Shown in pieces: positions 31,851-34,009 of a DNA stretch of 34,009 bases; position 1 is the stretch's first letter, and the number at the start of each line of letters is the position of its first letter. The translations under genes and the position numbers were made by a program. The DNA lies in assembly GCA_030600525.1 (NCBI GenBank), contig JAUVLX010000002.1:1-34009 (forward strand), in the 5' to 3' direction. A model generated the notes under the pieces. It was not told where the DNA came from. It searched no databases and was given only the letters and a program-made list of their open reading frames with translations. The stretch is from Desulfobulbus sp. (lineage in GTDB: Bacteria; Desulfobacterota; Desulfobulbia; Desulfobulbales; Desulfobulbaceae).

Positions 31851-34009
31851 TTAAGCAAGTCCTTCATTATAGTTTCCACCGAGCTTTTTCTGTCCTTCTT
31901 TTCGACCATTGAGCCAGGCAGCAGCCTCTGCCAGTCCCTTTTGCATATTGCCTCCTTCAAGATCGATGACAAAATAATTCACCCCCATAGCCATCATTTC
32001 CCGAACATACGGAAACAGGACAAATGGTACGTCGGGGCGGACATAGGTCAAATCCCTTTTACGTTCAATGGCATAGGTCTCTCCTCTAGGGCTGACAACA
32101 TTTTTTCGAGTCTGCAGATGGGTGGCGTTGAGCTTGGCTGTAAAAAGAGCTGGTTTACCAAATACATACATGCCGACCTGGGTGGTAGAATATCGGCCCT
32201 CCAGCTGCTCCATGTTTTTCCTGGCGGCAAGTGTTTGCTGCAGTGTATCTCTGTCGGTTTCCAGGGAGAAAAGCATACCTTGAATTTCATGCTCCCATCC
32301 GTGAACAAGGGCCGCATTATTAAGGGTATTTACGGTATAGTCAGCGTACAGCTTGATAGCCCGTTCTGCTGAAAGGGACGAGAACAATGTCACTTGTGAT
32401 ATATGACCAATCTGAAAATGACAAAACCCCATTGCAGCCATATCTTTCACGGCCTTCCGGTACCACTGCATATCCCTTTGATGAATAACAGGCGGCAACA
32501 TCCATATTAACTGCGGGTAGAGGGCGGCAGCTCTTTTACCCATTGCTAAAATTTGCTGACATGACTTTTCCTGTAAGAACACAAGCAATCTTGTCGGCCG
32601 TACAGGATATCGCTGCCTAACCGAGGGAAGCTCACTACACCGTAGCCACCACTGGGGTTGTAACTGTCTTTTGGGGGAGGATGAGGAACGCATTGATTTG
32701 CCACGGGAACCGGCTGTATCCTTCACACCGCTCACATGGCGCCCCTGATTCCACCCCATCGACCGCAATATCTTGTCGACCTTAAGCCCTTCGGGTTTCA
32801 ATTGTTTGAATGACCGGCTTGGGCTGTGGCCACGGCCTTTACCTTTAATCTCTTTTTTCCTGCTTGCTTTCACATCAACCTGAAAAAGCAATCCCTGGGT
32901 TATTTTTTGCTGCTTCCCCTTTTTGTTCAAGGGCGGAAGCCCGATAGTCACGGTCTGCCCTTTTTTAGCCTCGCGAACAGGCCGATTACTGCGAGTCATA
33001 AACTGAAGGGTAAAACTCTCACGCACATCACTAGACTCGTCCTGGAAACGCAACCGATCACCGACACTCACACCACAGCGAAGTGCTACTAAACAAGCCG
33101 GTCTGGTGTCCCCCTGATCTTTCTTGCTCCTGACCACTTTTGCCTTACCTGCAAAAATGCCTGCAACTCCAACCAAATGGGGCTTAACAATCTCTTCATG
33201 GTCGCCAATAAAAAAACCACGAGTCCGTTTTCTGCTCATAGCCTGATCAAGCAACTCATTTGCCTCTTTTTGCACCCGTCCCTTCTCCTGAGCAGATGCT
33301 TGCAGATTATCGAGACACAACCGATAAGCACGAACAGTCTTTCGTACATATTCAACGGATTTCAAACGCCCTTCGATTTTAAGACTCACCACTCCCAATT
33401 GTGCCAGCTTGTCAAGAAAATCAATCCCACAGAGATCGTTCATGGAAAAGAGAAACAACCCTTGCTGCCCCTTTCCAGCCCCACTCCTCTTGGTCTGTTT
33501 TGGAGCCTGTAATCGATAATGCCGACGACACGGCTGCACACATTGCCCCCTGAGGCTTGATTTACCACCATGCATGCTTGAAAACATGCAGAGCCCCGAG
33601 TAACTGAAGCACATGGCACCATGGATAAATATTTCGAGATTCGCATTACTCTCCCGGCTTATCACACCAATTTCATCCAGGGAAAGTTCCCGAGCCAAGA
33701 CCACCCTTTCAAATCCCTGATTTTTAAAAAAATCAGCACCTACTGCGTTATGAACGGACATAAGGGTAGAGGCATGGAGGGGAAGCTCAGGGAAATACTT
33801 TTTCGCAAGAAAAGCAAGCCCCTGGTCCTGGATGATCAATGCATCCGGCCCGATAGCGGCCAGGACGGAAAGCGTTTCCATAGCCTGTCGCATTTCCTGT
33901 TCTTTCACCAGGCTGTTCATAGCAACATAGACCCGCTTGCCAACATCATGCGCATGTTGGGTCATTGAGCTAATGTCGGCAAGGGAAAAATCACGACGCA
34001 AAGATCTGG
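31851..34009 (-). CDS. Peptidase U32 family protein, partial (5' end beyond the window)
   Basis: At least 716 residues, reading frame open through the right edge, so the N-terminus is missing. The U32 signature is clear: LEIFIHGAMCFSYSGLCMFSS followed by LRGQCVQPCRRHY, whose cysteines are conserved. E. coli relatives (RlhA, TrhP/TrhO-linked YegQ, UbiU/V) do not act as proteases but in tRNA/rRNA hydroxylation or anaerobic ubiquinone synthesis; the long form with a second barrel-like half (here from about residue 520, NTLNNAALVHGWEHE and VSPRGETYAIERK) resembles RlhA (23S rRNA C2501 hydroxylation). A basic, low-complexity linker (about residues 370-470) separates the halves. Its link with the LPS genes is probably only positional. 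Confidence 0.85.
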   Translation of the reverse strand, partial: RSLRRDFSLADISSMTQHAHDVGKRVYVAMNSLVKEQEMRQAMETLSVLAAIGPDALIIQDQGLAFLAKKYFPELPLHASTLMSVHNAVGADFFKNQGFERVVLARELSLDEIGVISRESNANLEIFIHGAMCFSYSGLCMFSSMHGGKSSLRGQCVQPCRRHYRLQAPKQTKRSGAGKGQQGLFLFSMNDLCGIDFLDKLAQLGVVSLKIEGRLKSVEYVRKTVRAYRLCLDNLQASAQEKGRVQKEANELLDQAMSRKRTRGFFIGDHEEIVKPHLVGVAGIFAGKAKVVRSKKDQGDTRPACLVALRCGVSVGDRLRFQDESSDVRESFTLQFMTRSNRPVREAKKGQTVTIGLPPLNKKGKQQKITQGLLFQVDVKASRKKEIKGKGRGHSPSRSFKQLKPEGLKVDKILRSMGWNQGRHVSGVKDTAGSRGKSMRSSSSPKRQLQPQWWLRCSELPSVRQRYPVRPTRLLVFLQEKSCQQILAMGKRAAALYPQLIWMLPPVIHQRDMQWYRKAVKDMAAMGFCHFQIGHISQVTLFSSLSAERAIKLYADYTVNTLNNAALVHGWEHEIQGMLFSLETDRDTLQQTLAARKNMEQLEGRYSTTQVGMYVFGKPALFTAKLNATHLQTRKNVVSPRGETYAIERKRDLTYVRPDVPFVLFPYVREMMAMGVNYFVIDLEGGNMQKGLAEAAAWLNGRKEGQKKLGGNYNEGLA

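Noticed and set aside
31710..32372. 220-codon plus-strand frame
   Set aside because: It is antisense to the end of the U32-family gene and a GT9 start, with no family resemblance.
1..34009. CRISPR array, tRNA/rRNA genes, IS elements or prophage
   Set aside because: No regularly spaced direct repeats, tRNA or rRNA sequence, transposase, integrase or phage structural gene was recognised on either strand.

Overview
The window reads as a chromosomal segment of a Gram-negative, strictly anaerobic, sulfate-reducer-like bacterium, most plausibly a Desulfobulbales/Desulfobacterota member. This is an inference from gene content: a 2-oxoglutarate:ferredoxin oxidoreductase coupled to a multi-protein heterodisulfide-reductase (Hdr) set with a selenocysteine codon, full-length NifU with NifS, flavin-dependent ThyX, PEP synthase, and a lipopolysaccharide core/O-antigen cluster. 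No plasmid, phage, IS transposase, rRNA, tRNA or CRISPR signature was seen.

Layout. 1-1538: a short fragment, a frameshifted UlaG-like metallo-beta-lactamase-fold gene (181-978), and a gene-free stretch with a strikingly A/C-rich interval and two small hairpins. 1539-11948 (+): a tight seven-gene run, korD-korA-korB-korC, then a 1132-residue HdrA/GltD-like flavoprotein, an MvhD-HdrC-HdrB triple fusion, and an HdrA-MvhD fusion. HdrA is interrupted by an in-frame TGA at 10146-10148 that is best read as selenocysteine, with a coding-region hairpin 20 nt downstream as a SECIS candidate. 12094-12270 is a Trm112-like zinc-ribbon protein, followed by a terminator shared with the convergent ppsA (12401-14851, -). 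14852-15311 is a structured intergenic region between divergent ppsA and a phosphoglucomutase gene (15312-17072, +). 17186-20158 (+): nifU, nifS, thyX. 20396-23421 (+): a PilB/GspE-type ATPase carrying a C-terminal cyclic-nucleotide-binding domain, overlapped by a glycosyltransferase. A ~108-bp palindromic element follows at 23425-23532. 23586-34009 (-): an LPS locus read from the right edge: U32 peptidase-family protein (cut by the edge), GT9, MsbA, WaaL-like ligase, GT2, GT4, WaaC-like heptosyltransferase, GT2.

How the genes work together. KorDABC should oxidise 2-oxoglutarate to succinyl-CoA with reduction of ferredoxin, or run in reverse for CO2 fixation. The co-transcribed Hdr proteins offer an electron-bifurcating/confurcating flavin centre (HdrA), a CCG-type thiol/disulfide site (HdrB), two MvhD [2Fe-2S] modules and an NAD(P)H-type GltD flavoprotein. 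I infer a soluble complex that exchanges electrons between ferredoxin, NAD(P)H and a disulfide or disulfide-like acceptor, without a hydrogenase or formate dehydrogenase in the cluster. NifU/NifS would support the very high Fe-S demand. PpsA and the phosphoglucomutase feed gluconeogenesis and sugar-phosphate supply, which is consistent with, though not proof of a link to, the LPS genes to the right.

The most notable observations are the selenocysteine codon with its hairpin in hdrA, the Kor-Hdr-GltD module, the two MvhD copies with identical cysteine spacing of which one has lost a cysteine, the PilB-cNMP fusion, and the intergenic palindromes and dispersed repeat.
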